The position numbers and the translations under genes were made by a program. Shown piece after piece: positions 1-5,190 of a DNA stretch of 10,365 nucleotides. Source of the stretch: CAZNQW01 sp964575225 (lineage in GTDB: Bacteria > Chloroflexota > Anaerolineae > JAAYZQ01); the NCBI GenBank assembly GCA_964575225.1, contig CAZNQW010000136.1, positions 1 to 10,365 of the forward strand. The letters run 5' to 3'. Below the pieces are notes generated by a model. That model was given only the letters and a program-made list of their open reading frames with translations. It was not told the DNA's origin and searched no databases. How positions within the stretch are numbered: the stretch's first letter is position 1; each line of letters begins with the position of its first letter.

Positions 1-54
1 ACCCCTGGCCTCTACAGTGCGATTGTAGCGCTCTCCCAGCTGAGCTACAGCCCC
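1..54 (-). tRNA. tRNA-Ala (anticodon CGC), 3' part cut off by the window edge
   Basis: On the minus strand the 5' end reads GGGGCTG (acceptor), TA, then D-arm GCTC-AGCTGGGA-GAGC. The anticodon arm is CTACA-ATCGCAC-TGTAG, followed by variable loop AGGCC and the first T-arm bases AGGGGT. The seven-base loop puts CGC at positions 34-36, which reads the alanine codon GCG. The acceptor start and D-arm match bacterial tRNA-Ala. About 54 of 76 nucleotides are present; the rest of the T arm, the acceptor 3' strand and CCA lie beyond the window. A strong promoter sits just upstream (75-103), giving a leader of about 13 nt. Residue 32 is A, which is slightly unusual. Confidence 0.93.
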
Positions 55-74
55 CTGAACCAATTCCGCGCGAT

Positions 75-103
75 AGTATAGCCGAGAATGGCCCGATTGT
101 CAA
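75..103 (-). promoter_or_regulatory. sigma70-type promoter of tRNA-Ala
   Basis: Read on the minus strand there is a perfect -35 TTGACA (98-103), a 17-nt spacer and -10 TATACT (75-80, one mismatch to TATAAT). Transcription would begin near 68, some 13 nt before the tRNA 5' end at 54. Box quality, spacing and position relative to a stable RNA gene agree. This also indicates that the tRNA has its own promoter and does not depend on read-through from the sirtuin gene upstream. Confidence 0.8.
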
Positions 104-137
104 GAAATCGACAGGCTACGGTCCCAGGGGGTCTTCC

Positions 138-166
138 GCTCGCCGACCCCGTCCTCGGGGTGGAGC
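138..166 (+). repeat. GC-rich hairpin repeat, copy 1 (GTCCTC loop)
   Basis: The segment begins GCTCGCCG and ends GGAGC. At its centre ACCCC pairs with GGGGT around the loop GTCCTC, and the outer GCTC can pair with GAGC. It is clearly related to 226-254 and 3691-3720. It lies in the gap between the tRNA promoter and the 3' end of the sirtuin gene. No T-tract follows on either strand, so it is not a standard intrinsic terminator. Confidence 0.6.
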
Positions 167-172
167 AAGGAC

Positions 173-199
173 GTCACTCCCGTGAAAACGGGGGTCCAT
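173..199 (+). repeat. Dispersed palindromic repeat (GTCAnnCCCG...CGGGnnTCCAT type), diverged copy
   Basis: Reads GTCACTCCCGTGAAAACG, continuing to GGGGTCCAT. CCCGT pairs with ACGGG around GAAA-like bases. It matches the layout of the better copies at 3781-3807 and 10241-10267: GTCA start, C-rich arm, GCGAAAGC-like loop, G-rich arm, TCCAT end. Such REP-like repeats are common between genes in many high-GC bacteria. Confidence 0.6.
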
Positions 200-225
200 G
201 GGCCTGGGCGAGGCATTCCCACTCC

Positions 226-254
226 GCTCGCCGAGTTCGTCCTCGGGGTCGGCA
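226..254 (+). repeat. GC-rich hairpin repeat, copy 2
   Basis: Begins GCTCGCCGAG like copy 1 and shares CGTCCTCGGGGT with it. Here CCGAG pairs with CTCGG around TTCGTC, so the stem has shifted relative to copy 1. It is followed by GGCATGCGTCGCCCCTAC (251-268), itself partly self-complementary with the preceding GGGGTCG around GCATGC. Together they form a structured block just beyond the sirtuin stop codon. It could act as a 3' mRNA barrier (inference). Confidence 0.55.
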
Positions 255-288
255 TGCGTCGCCCCTACAACGCGCATCTGCGAAGGGG

Positions 289-1041
289 TTATCCCAATGC
301 CTCGACCAAGCGGGGCAAAATCACGGTCACATCCTCGTGGATGACGACATCGGCCACAGCATCCAATTCCGTCGGTTGATAGTTGATAACAATGGCCCGG
401 GCGCCATTGTGCACGGCTCGGAAGGGCAGGTCGGCCGCGGGTTGGACTTCGAGAGACGAGCCCGCAATCAGGATCAGGTCGCATTGTTGGATCTCGGCTG
501 TGGCGGCATTGAACACCTGGCAGGGCAGTTGCTCGCCAAAGAGGATGACGTTGGGCTTGAGTACGCCGCCACAGGCGCAGTGGGGCACCTTGCCGGCGCC
601 GATGGCCTCGATCATAACCTCGTCCACAGGCTCTTGCCGATAGCAACGGACACAGGTGGCTTCGCGCAGGTGGCCGTGCAGTTCCAGGACCCGACGCGAT
701 CCGGCTTTTTGGTGAAGATCGTCGATGTTTTGGGTGATCACGGCCTTTACATAGCCGGCCGCTTCCAGATCGGCCAGGGCAAAGTGGGCTGCATTGGGAG
801 AAGCGTTCACCATGAGGGACACCAGCGGGCGGATCCAGTTGTAAAAGGTCTTGGGGTTCAGGCGAAAGGCCCAAACGGAGGCCACCAACATGGGGTTGGC
901 CTGCTCCCACAGGCCCGAATCGGGACTGCGAAAGTCGGGGATGCCCGAAGCGGTGCTGTGGCCGGCTCCGGTAAAGGCCACCATGTGGCGTGACCGGCGG
1001 ATCAACTCGGCGGCGCGCTGAATGTCGTTTTCCAAAGGCAT
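289..1041 (-). CDS. cobB: NAD-dependent protein deacylase, Sir2 (sirtuin) family
   Basis: A 250-residue class-III deacylase of the usual bacterial length. It should remove acyl groups from protein lysines in the cytoplasm, consuming NAD+ and releasing nicotinamide and O-acyl-ADP-ribose. Visible motifs in order: NAD loop GAGHSTASGIPDFRS (25-39), TQNIDDLH (103-110), ELHGH with the catalytic His at 122, zinc cysteines C130/C133 and C155/C157, VILFGE (165-170), and GSSLEVQPAADLP (195-207). The second zinc pair is spaced C-x-C instead of the more usual C-x2-C. No clear Y-x-x-R acyl-pocket pair of desuccinylase sirtuins is seen, so deacetylation is the default guess. The ATG is preceded by an AAGAAGGGG-type ribosome site. 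It lies 12 nt after nfi on the same strand and is almost certainly co-transcribed with it. The symbol is family-level only. Confidence 0.95.
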   Translation of the reverse strand: MPLENDIQRAAELIRRSRHMVAFTGAGHSTASGIPDFRSPDSGLWEQANPMLVASVWAFRLNPKTFYNWIRPLVSLMVNASPNAAHFALADLEAAGYVKAVITQNIDDLHQKAGSRRVLELHGHLREATCVRCYRQEPVDEVMIEAIGAGKVPHCACGGVLKPNVILFGEQLPCQVFNAATAEIQQCDLILIAGSSLEVQPAADLPFRAVHNGARAIVINYQPTELDAVADVVIHEDVTVILPRLVEALG

Positions 1042-1053
1042 GGCCCCTTCTTT

Positions 1054-1776
1054 CTAGAGCGATGGCCCGTGCGGTGGCGTGCCCGGCCCACCTGGTGACA
1101 CTGCAATCTCGACCTTGGCGCCGCCAGCCAGGCGATGGGCCAGGCGCGTGGTCTCGGGCAAGCGGAACCGGCCTGTGCAGCGCAGTACAAGCTGGACGGC
1201 CGTTTCCAGGTCCACTCGATGACCGATAGATACGTAGACAGGCTTGACCCCGCGCCGGCTTTGCAGCACGGCGCCAATGATCTCGTCCTGGTCATAGAGG
1301 GGCACCCAATGGCCCACGGTGTCGTCCGGTTCGATGTGCTGGCCGATCAGCCGCGACTTGGCGCAGCCGATGCTGGGCTGGTCGAGAAGAACCCCCATGT
1401 GGGCTGCCAACCCCAGGCGGCGGGGGTGGGCCAACCCGTGACCGTCAAAGATCAAGAGATCGGGCCACACCTTGAGCTTTTCAAGGGCCGCCAGCACGCC
1501 GGGTCCCTCTCGGAAGGTGAGCAGGCCAGGTACGTAGGGAAAGGAGATGGGCAGTTCGGCTCGTGCAGAATCCACCGGCGTGTGCGTGGCAAGGTCGAGC
1601 ACGACCACCGCGGCCCGAGCCACCCCCTGGCGATAACTCACATCCACGCCCGCCACGGTCTGCAATTCGGCCGGATCGAAGGTGGTCTGGGTGATTACCT
1701 GGGCCGCCAGCCTGACTTGCAGCGCCTTGGCGTCGCTCACAGCGAGATCCCACGGGTGCGCGATGGCCAGTTTCAT
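1054..1776 (-). CDS. nfi: Endonuclease V (deoxyinosine 3' endonuclease)
   Basis: The enzyme nicks DNA one phosphodiester 3' of deoxyinosine, starting repair of deaminated adenine, and in some organisms it acts on inosine in RNA. All family blocks are present: AGVDVSY with metal ligand D45, PYVPGLLTFREGP with wedge tyrosine Y81 and E90, DGHGLAHPRRLGLAAHMG with D111 and H117, PSIGCAKSRLIG with K140, and YVSIGHRVDLETA (181-193). These match the catalytic D43/Y80/E89/D110/H116 set known from the Thermotoga enzyme. At 240 residues it is slightly longer than the usual ~225; the surplus is a Gly/Pro-rich tail (about 218-240). The ATG has GGGAG 8 nt upstream. It is the first gene of the nfi-sirtuin unit, driven by the promoter at 1811-1839. 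Confidence 0.96.
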   Translation of the reverse strand: MKLAIAHPWDLAVSDAKALQVRLAAQVITQTTFDPAELQTVAGVDVSYRQGVARAAVVVLDLATHTPVDSARAELPISFPYVPGLLTFREGPGVLAALEKLKVWPDLLIFDGHGLAHPRRLGLAAHMGVLLDQPSIGCAKSRLIGQHIEPDDTVGHWVPLYDQDEIIGAVLQSRRGVKPVYVSIGHRVDLETAVQLVLRCTGRFRLPETTRLAHRLAGGAKVEIAVSPGGPGTPPHGPSL

Positions 1777-1810
1777 GCATATGTCTCCCAGATGGCCCTA
1801 CTCCCAATCT

Positions 1811-1839
1811 ACTGTAACATAAATCAGCCACTTTGGCAA
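1811..1839 (-). promoter_or_regulatory. Putative sigma70-type promoter for nfi-sirtuin operon
   Basis: On the minus strand -35 TTGCCA (1834-1839, one mismatch) is followed by 17 nt and -10 TACAGT (1811-1816, two mismatches), with an extended TGT just before the -10. Transcription would start near 1804, about 28 nt before the nfi ATG. The location in a short divergent gap supports it. The -10 is only moderate, so the exact box is less certain than the opposing promoter. Confidence 0.55.
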
Positions 1840-1841
1840 GC

Positions 1842-1870
1842 TTGACAGAGGGGGCCTTTTGGGGTAAGAT
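1842..1870 (+). promoter_or_regulatory. sigma70-type promoter for the acyltransferase-phosphatidyltransferase operon
   Basis: Perfect -35 TTGACA (1842-1847), 17-nt spacer, -10 TAAGAT (1865-1870, two mismatches). The predicted start is near 1877, giving a leader of about 27 nt with an AGAAGGAAGGG ribosome site (1888-1898). Only two bases separate this -35 from the opposing nfi -35. The stretch 1834-1847, TGGCAAGCTTGACA, is a 12/14 palindrome containing both boxes. Confidence 0.75.
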
Positions 1871-1903
1871 GCAGCCGGTCAACCTGCAGAAGGAAGGGTC
1901 CTG

Positions 1904-2818
1904 GTGCGCGATTTCCTTACATACGGAGCCTATCGACTTCTGGGAGCCCTGACCGGCCCCTTGCCCCCATCGGTTGGGTATCCGCTCGCTCAAAGGGCCG
2001 GATTGCTGCTCTATCGAGCGTCCCCTGGCCTGCGGCAGATCCTCACCCACAATATGCGCCATGTGTTGGGACCCGAGGCCGATGAGGCCAGTGTCCAGGC
2101 TGTGGTGCGGGGGGTATGCCAGAACATTGCCAAGGGCCACTATGATCTCTTTCGGGTCAGCCGGCTGTCGGGGGAAGAGATCCTGCGGGTGACCGAGATC
2201 CAGGGGCGGGAGTACCTGGAAGCAGCGTCGGCGCGGAAAAAGGGTATCATTTTGGTCTCGGCCCACTTTGGCAACGTGGACCTTATGATGCAAGTGCCTG
2301 TGATCCTCGGCCTGTCGATCATGGGCCCGGCTCAGCACGTGCATCCCGAGCGGCTGTTTCGGTACACCCAGCGTTTGCGCCAATCTCACGGTGCGCGGCT
2401 GATCCCAGCCGACGGCGTGCTGCTGGAAATGTATCGAGCATTGCGCCGGAATGAGATTGTGGGCCTGCCCTGTGACCGGGGGATTGCCGACAACTCGCGG
2501 ATGCTCGAGTTCTTTGGCAAGCCCGCCCTGCTCGCCGATGGGCCGGTCCGCCTGGCACTGCGCACGGGGGCGGCCATTGTGCCCGGATTCGCCTACCGGA
2601 ACCCCGACAACACCTTTCTCGCGCGGATCGAGCCCGAGCTAGAGCTGGCGCGGACGGGTGATCTGGAAAGCGACGTGGCAGCGGGCATGTGTCAGATTAT
2701 CGAGATTCTCGAGAGGGTCATCTCCCAGAACCCGGAACAGTGGCTGGTGGCCGTGCCCGTGTGGCCCATGGACCAGGTCGGGGCGTCCATCCCCCAAATT
2801 CCGGAGAGGACCCTTTGA
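1904..2818 (+). CDS. Lysophospholipid/lipid A-type acyltransferase (LpxL/HtrB-PatA superfamily)
   Basis: A 304-residue membrane-associated acyltransferase that transfers a fatty acyl chain to a lipid or glycolipid acceptor. The signature is SAHFGNVD (119-126), an H-x4-D catalytic motif (H121, D126) where LpxL enzymes usually have H-x4-E. It is followed by VGLPCDRG (186-193), LEFFGKPA (201-208), GPVRLALRTGAAIVPGF (213-229) and PEQWLVAVPVW (277-287). All are diagnostic of the family. The weakly hydrophobic N-terminus (about 5-40) fits peripheral membrane attachment. GTG is the start because AGAAGGAAGGG lies just upstream and no better ATG keeps the N-terminus. The CDP-alcohol phosphatidyltransferase gene follows after 19 nt. 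That pairing resembles the actinobacterial PI synthase/PIM acyltransferase (PatA) locus, so a glycosylated phospholipid acceptor is more likely than lipid A. The acceptor cannot be read from sequence. Confidence 0.9.
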   Translation: MRDFLTYGAYRLLGALTGPLPPSVGYPLAQRAGLLLYRASPGLRQILTHNMRHVLGPEADEASVQAVVRGVCQNIAKGHYDLFRVSRLSGEEILRVTEIQGREYLEAASARKKGIILVSAHFGNVDLMMQVPVILGLSIMGPAQHVHPERLFRYTQRLRQSHGARLIPADGVLLEMYRALRRNEIVGLPCDRGIADNSRMLEFFGKPALLADGPVRLALRTGAAIVPGFAYRNPDNTFLARIEPELELARTGDLESDVAAGMCQIIEILERVISQNPEQWLVAVPVWPMDQVGASIPQIPERTL

Positions 2819-2837
2819 GCCTAAAGGATACGAAACC

Positions 2838-3518
2838 ATGTCGATCGTAGAAAAAAAGGCCCGCGAAGTCACCCGCCCCGCGCTCGAGGCGGTGGGTCGG
2901 TTTTTGGCTCGGTGGAACCTATCGCCCAACGCGATCACCTATCTGGGGTTGTTGTTGACGATTGGAGTGGCCGTCCTGGCGGCTTTGGGCCATATCCGGT
3001 GGGCGGGCCTGGCCTATGTGGTGGCGGCCCTGTGCGACGCCTTGGATGGGACCCTGGCCCGCGTGAGCGGCAAGGTCAGCCGCTTTGGCGCCTTTCTCGA
3101 TTCGACCATCGACCGCTTTGAGGAGTCGATTGTCTTTCTGGGCCTAATCATCTACTATGCCCGCGTGGGCGGCGCCCTCGAGATCCCCCTGATCCTTGTG
3201 GTCACCGTCGCCTCGCTGATGGTCAGCTATACGCGCGCCCGCGCCGAAGCCGTGGGGGTGTCGTGCACGGTGGGCTTTATGGGGCGCCCGCCCCGGGTGG
3301 CCCTGATGATTGTGGCCATGATCCTGGATCAGGTCTTGATCGGGCTTCTGGTCCTGGCTGCGACGGCCCTGTTTACGAGCTTTCACCGCATGATTCACGT
3401 CTGGCAGATGACGGGCGGCGAAAGCGGCGGGTGGGGACCCGTCAAGGAGCCCTTTGTCTTGCCTATCCCTCAAGTCGCCCAAGAACCCGCCCAGGACCCC
3501 GAAACCCAAGACGAGTAG
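2838..3518 (+). CDS. CDP-alcohol phosphatidyltransferase, possibly phosphatidylinositol-phosphate synthase-like
   Basis: A 226-residue integral membrane enzyme that couples CDP-diacylglycerol to an alcohol acceptor with release of CMP. The full family signature is present: D67-x2-D70-G71-x2-A74-R75-x8-G84-x3-D88-x3-D92, four aspartates that bind metal. Hydrophobic segments lie around 33-50, 55-66, 97-109, 116-130, 153-162 and 165-181. A soluble acidic Pro/Gln tail follows (about 191-226). SYTRARAEAVG (130-140) followed by GR-PPR (149-153) resembles the SYxKARAE block I recall from actinobacterial PI-phosphate synthases; PgsA-type glycerophosphate transfer remains possible. The frame is open further upstream, inside the preceding gene. 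I chose the ATG at 2838 because AAAGGA lies about 9 nt before it and the upstream extension is out of frame with the acyltransferase. Same operon as the acyltransferase. Confidence 0.9.
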   Translation: MSIVEKKAREVTRPALEAVGRFLARWNLSPNAITYLGLLLTIGVAVLAALGHIRWAGLAYVVAALCDALDGTLARVSGKVSRFGAFLDSTIDRFEESIVFLGLIIYYARVGGALEIPLILVVTVASLMVSYTRARAEAVGVSCTVGFMGRPPRVALMIVAMILDQVLIGLLVLAATALFTSFHRMIHVWQMTGGESGGWGPVKEPFVLPIPQVAQEPAQDPETQDE

Positions 3519-3546
3519 CGTCGCCTCCATACATTTGCATAGAGTA

Positions 3547-3572
3547 GATGCCCGCTTCCGCGGGCATGACGG
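3547..3572 (-). repeat. Dispersed palindromic repeat, well conserved, minus orientation
   Basis: ATGCCCGC (3548-3555) pairs perfectly with GCGGGCAT (3560-3567) around TTCC. It is the same element as 3781-3807 and 10241-10267 in reverse orientation. It begins 29 nt after the phosphatidyltransferase stop, so it is the first stable hairpin in that mRNA's 3' end. No T-tract follows. Confidence 0.8.
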
Positions 3573-3598
3573 AAAATCGCGGGTAGCCGCCCAAGGCC

Positions 3599-3690
3599 GT
3601 CACCCCCGCGCAAGTAGCCATGCCCTGTCGGGCACCACGGAGGACAAAAATGACTGTCGGCGCGAGCCCGTCGCGTCTAGAGGGTTCATT
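3599..3690 (+). repeat. 92-bp direct repeat, copy A
   Basis: It aligns end to end with 3938-4030 with one single-base gap and about 15 differences. The first ~15 bases (GTCA...GCG-AAGTA) are the diverged half of the dispersed palindromic repeat. The rest, from ATGCCCTG through GACTGTCGGCGCGAGCC to GTTCATT, is not found elsewhere in the window. It contains the small hairpin TGCCC-TGTC-GGGCA (3621-3634). Neither copy carries a convincing reading frame. Confidence 0.8.
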
Positions 3691-3720
3691 GCTCCGCGCC
3701 CCGTCCCCGGGGCGCGGAAA
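3691..3720 (+). repeat. GC-rich hairpin repeat, copy 3 (perfect 10-bp stem)
   Basis: TCCGCGCCCC (3693-3702) pairs perfectly with GGGGCGCGGA (3709-3718) around GTCCCC. The sequence starts GCTC and its loop resembles copies 1 and 2 (138-166, 226-254). It is the strongest hairpin in the window. AAAGG follows on the plus strand, without a T run, so a Rho-independent terminator is not supported. Confidence 0.7.
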
Positions 3721-3721
3721 G

Positions 3722-3764
3722 GCCGCCCCCGAGGACGATGCCGTGCGGACACGGGGCGGCGAGC
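3722..3764 (-). repeat. GC-rich hairpin repeat, copy 4 with enlarged loop
   Basis: On the minus strand it begins GCTCGCCGCCCCG and ends CGTCCTCGGGGGCGGC, matching both ends of copy 1 but with about 15 extra bases in the loop. GCCGCCCC pairs with GGGGCGGC. It lies 1 nt from copy 3 in the opposite orientation, so the two form an inverted pair. Confidence 0.5.
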
Positions 3765-3780
3765 AAGCCCAACAGCCTTC

Positions 3781-3850
3781 GTCATGCCCGCGACAGCGGG
3801 CATCCATCCTTTGTCGCAAGGGTGTGGACCCCCGCTTGCGCGGGGGTGAC
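3781..3850. repeat. Inverted pair of dispersed palindromic repeats
   Basis: The left member (3781-3807) reads GTCATGCCCGCGACAGCGGG and ends CATCCAT. The right member (3826-3850) is the same element on the opposite strand: GGACCCCCGCTTGCGCGGGG then GTGAC. Each forms its own hairpin and the two can also pair with each other around a short spacer (3808-3825). Back-to-back pairs like this are the usual arrangement of REP elements (BIME-like) in other bacteria. Confidence 0.75.
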
Positions 3851-3873
3851 GAGCTGGCGATTGGGCGGAGGTG

Positions 3874-3934
3874 AAGGCTTTCGCTTGCCTTACCCTGCCG
3901 ACAAGGGTGAGGGCGCCTGCTTGCGCCCGCCCTC
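3874..3934. repeat. Run of three consecutive small hairpins
   Basis: In order: AAGGC/GCCTT (3874-3878 with 3887-3891), ACCCT/AGGGT (3892-3896 with 3904-3908), then GGGCGC/GCGCCC (3911-3916 with 3923-3928), which can alternatively form GAGGGCG/CGCCCTC (3909-3915 with 3928-3934). They are nearly contiguous and end just before direct-repeat copy B. No T-tract follows on the plus strand. Their role is unknown; folding of either convergent transcript's 3' end is possible. Confidence 0.5.
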
Positions 3935-3937
3935 ATG

Positions 3938-4030
3938 GTCATGCCAGCGAAAGTACCCATGCCCTGCCGGGCCCCTCGGAGGACGGAAATGACTGTCGGC
4001 GCGAGCCTGTCGCAGCCTAGAACGTTCATT
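3938..4030 (+). repeat. 92-bp direct repeat, copy B
   Basis: Same orientation and extent as 3599-3690. The shared core GACTGTCGGCGCGAGCC is identical. Copy B ends 26 nt from the stop codon of the ABC permease gene. The two copies bracket 247 bp of hairpins and palindromic repeats. Confidence 0.8.
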
Positions 4031-4056
4031 TCCGAAGGAGGAGAATCCGCGACCGT

Positions 4057-5172
4057 CTATTCCAGGCGGAGGGCCACGCTGCGCAGGGCCACCGCCCCCA
4101 TGATCGCGCTGAGGGCCACCAGCGAGAGGGCCTCCATCCGCAGCGCCGACAGCCCGGCGCCCTTGAGCATCACGCTGCGCACGATCACCAGGTAATGCTG
4201 CAGCGGCGCAAAGCGGGATACGGCCTGCAACAGCGCGGGCATATTGTCGACCGGCACCAAAAAGCCCGAAAAAGCGATCTCGACCAGAGCCAGAATAAAG
4301 ACGAACAGGATGGCCTGTTGCTGGGTCCGCGCCAGCGAGGAAATGAACAACCCCCAGCCCACCACCGTGGCGATAAAGGGCGCCGTCAGCGCCGCCAGGA
4401 GCATCGGCGAGCCGTTCAGAGGCACGCCAAACAGAGCCACGCTGATGACCAACATCAGGCAAAAGTTCGCCCAGCCGATGACAAAAGCCGGAATGCCCTT
4501 ACCCAGGATCAGTTCCAGGCGACTCAACGGCGTGACCATCAGTTGCTCGAGGGTGCCCAGCTCCCGCTCGCGGGCCAGGCCCAAAGCCGCCACAGCCAGG
4601 GTCACCTGATAGGTGATGAATCCCAGTTGGGCCGGGATCGAATAATCCTGGACGTTCAGCGTGGGATTGAACTGCACATTGGTGCGCAGGTCGACCCATT
4701 CGGGCACGACCCGGCCCCTCTCCCGCGCCGGCCCGGCCGAGAACTCGTCCACAATCCCCGAGGCGGCACTCATGGCAATTTGGGCCGCCACCGAGTGGGC
4801 GCCGTCGGCGATCAGTTGCAGCCCGGGGGCCGCATCGGGCCGCTGAAGCGCCCGGGCAAAGCCGGCTGGGATCACCACCCCCAGGCGGGCCCGACCCGCA
4901 TCGAGCAACTGCTGCATCTCGTCGGGCGCCTCGACATGGAACCGCACCCACAGCTCCTCGCTATTGTCGAGGGCCGTGGTCAGTTGGCGGCTGGCCCGGC
5001 TATGGTCTTGATCCAAAAGGACCACCGGTTGTTCGTTGACGCCCTGTTCGATGGCCTGAGCCAGCAGGATCAGTTGCAGCGCCGGGGCCAGGATGAGGAA
5101 CAGGGTCAGCATCCGGTCACGGCCGAACTGAATCAGTTCTTTGCGGATGAGATTGGCTATGCGGATTCCCAT
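4057..5172 (-). CDS. ABC-2 type transporter permease (YbhR/YhhJ-like), second of a pair
   Basis: A 371-residue inner-membrane subunit of an ABC exporter. The architecture is typical of the ABC2_membrane_3 type: one N-terminal membrane helix (about 21-40), an extracytoplasmic domain of about 140 residues, then a cluster of about five helices (roughly 180-200, 226-249, 255-280, 287-307, 344-366). The conserved cytoplasmic coupling block RERELGTLEQLMVTPLSR (201-218) ending LILGK (221-225) is present; it normally contacts the ATPase. It begins 18 nt after the sister permease gene and has only a weak ribosome site (GGA well upstream), so translational coupling is likely. The substrate is unknown; relatives export drugs, lipids or other small molecules. 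No ATP-binding gene is adjacent. Confidence 0.92.
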   Translation of the reverse strand: MGIRIANLIRKELIQFGRDRMLTLFLILAPALQLILLAQAIEQGVNEQPVVLLDQDHSRASRQLTTALDNSEELWVRFHVEAPDEMQQLLDAGRARLGVVIPAGFARALQRPDAAPGLQLIADGAHSVAAQIAMSAASGIVDEFSAGPARERGRVVPEWVDLRTNVQFNPTLNVQDYSIPAQLGFITYQVTLAVAALGLARERELGTLEQLMVTPLSRLELILGKGIPAFVIGWANFCLMLVISVALFGVPLNGSPMLLAALTAPFIATVVGWGLFISSLARTQQQAILFVFILALVEIAFSGFLVPVDNMPALLQAVSRFAPLQHYLVIVRSVMLKGAGLSALRMEALSLVALSAIMGAVALRSVALRLE

Positions 5173-5190
5173 GTCGATCCAGGCCGGTCC

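Noticed and set aside
88..993. A 301-codon plus-strand frame and a 264-codon minus-strand frame overlapping the sirtuin gene
   Set aside because: Both run over sequence that encodes every sirtuin motif in the other frame, and neither has family features or a credible ribosome site.
2658..2837. N-terminal extension of the phosphatidyltransferase to a start inside the acyltransferase gene
   Set aside because: The added 60 residues are a frame shadow of the acyltransferase C-terminus (Arg/Ser/Trp-rich). The ATG at 2838 has a ribosome site and begins a normal family N-terminus.
3691..3720. Rho-independent terminator after the phosphatidyltransferase gene
   Set aside because: The stem is strong, but it lies about 170 nt past the stop codon and is followed by AAAGG on the plus strand. 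No T-tract follows on either strand at the required place.
173..3850. Possible CRISPR array from recurrent short palindromes
   Set aside because: The copies are irregularly spaced, occur in both orientations and differ in sequence. There are no uniform spacers and no cas genes.
3463..4029. A 188-codon minus-strand frame across the convergent gap, with recurring PAEAGIYS- and PRKRGSTP-like peptides
   Set aside because: Those peptides are translations of the palindromic repeats, a familiar annotation artefact. The frame is assembled from repeat units and lacks a ribosome site.
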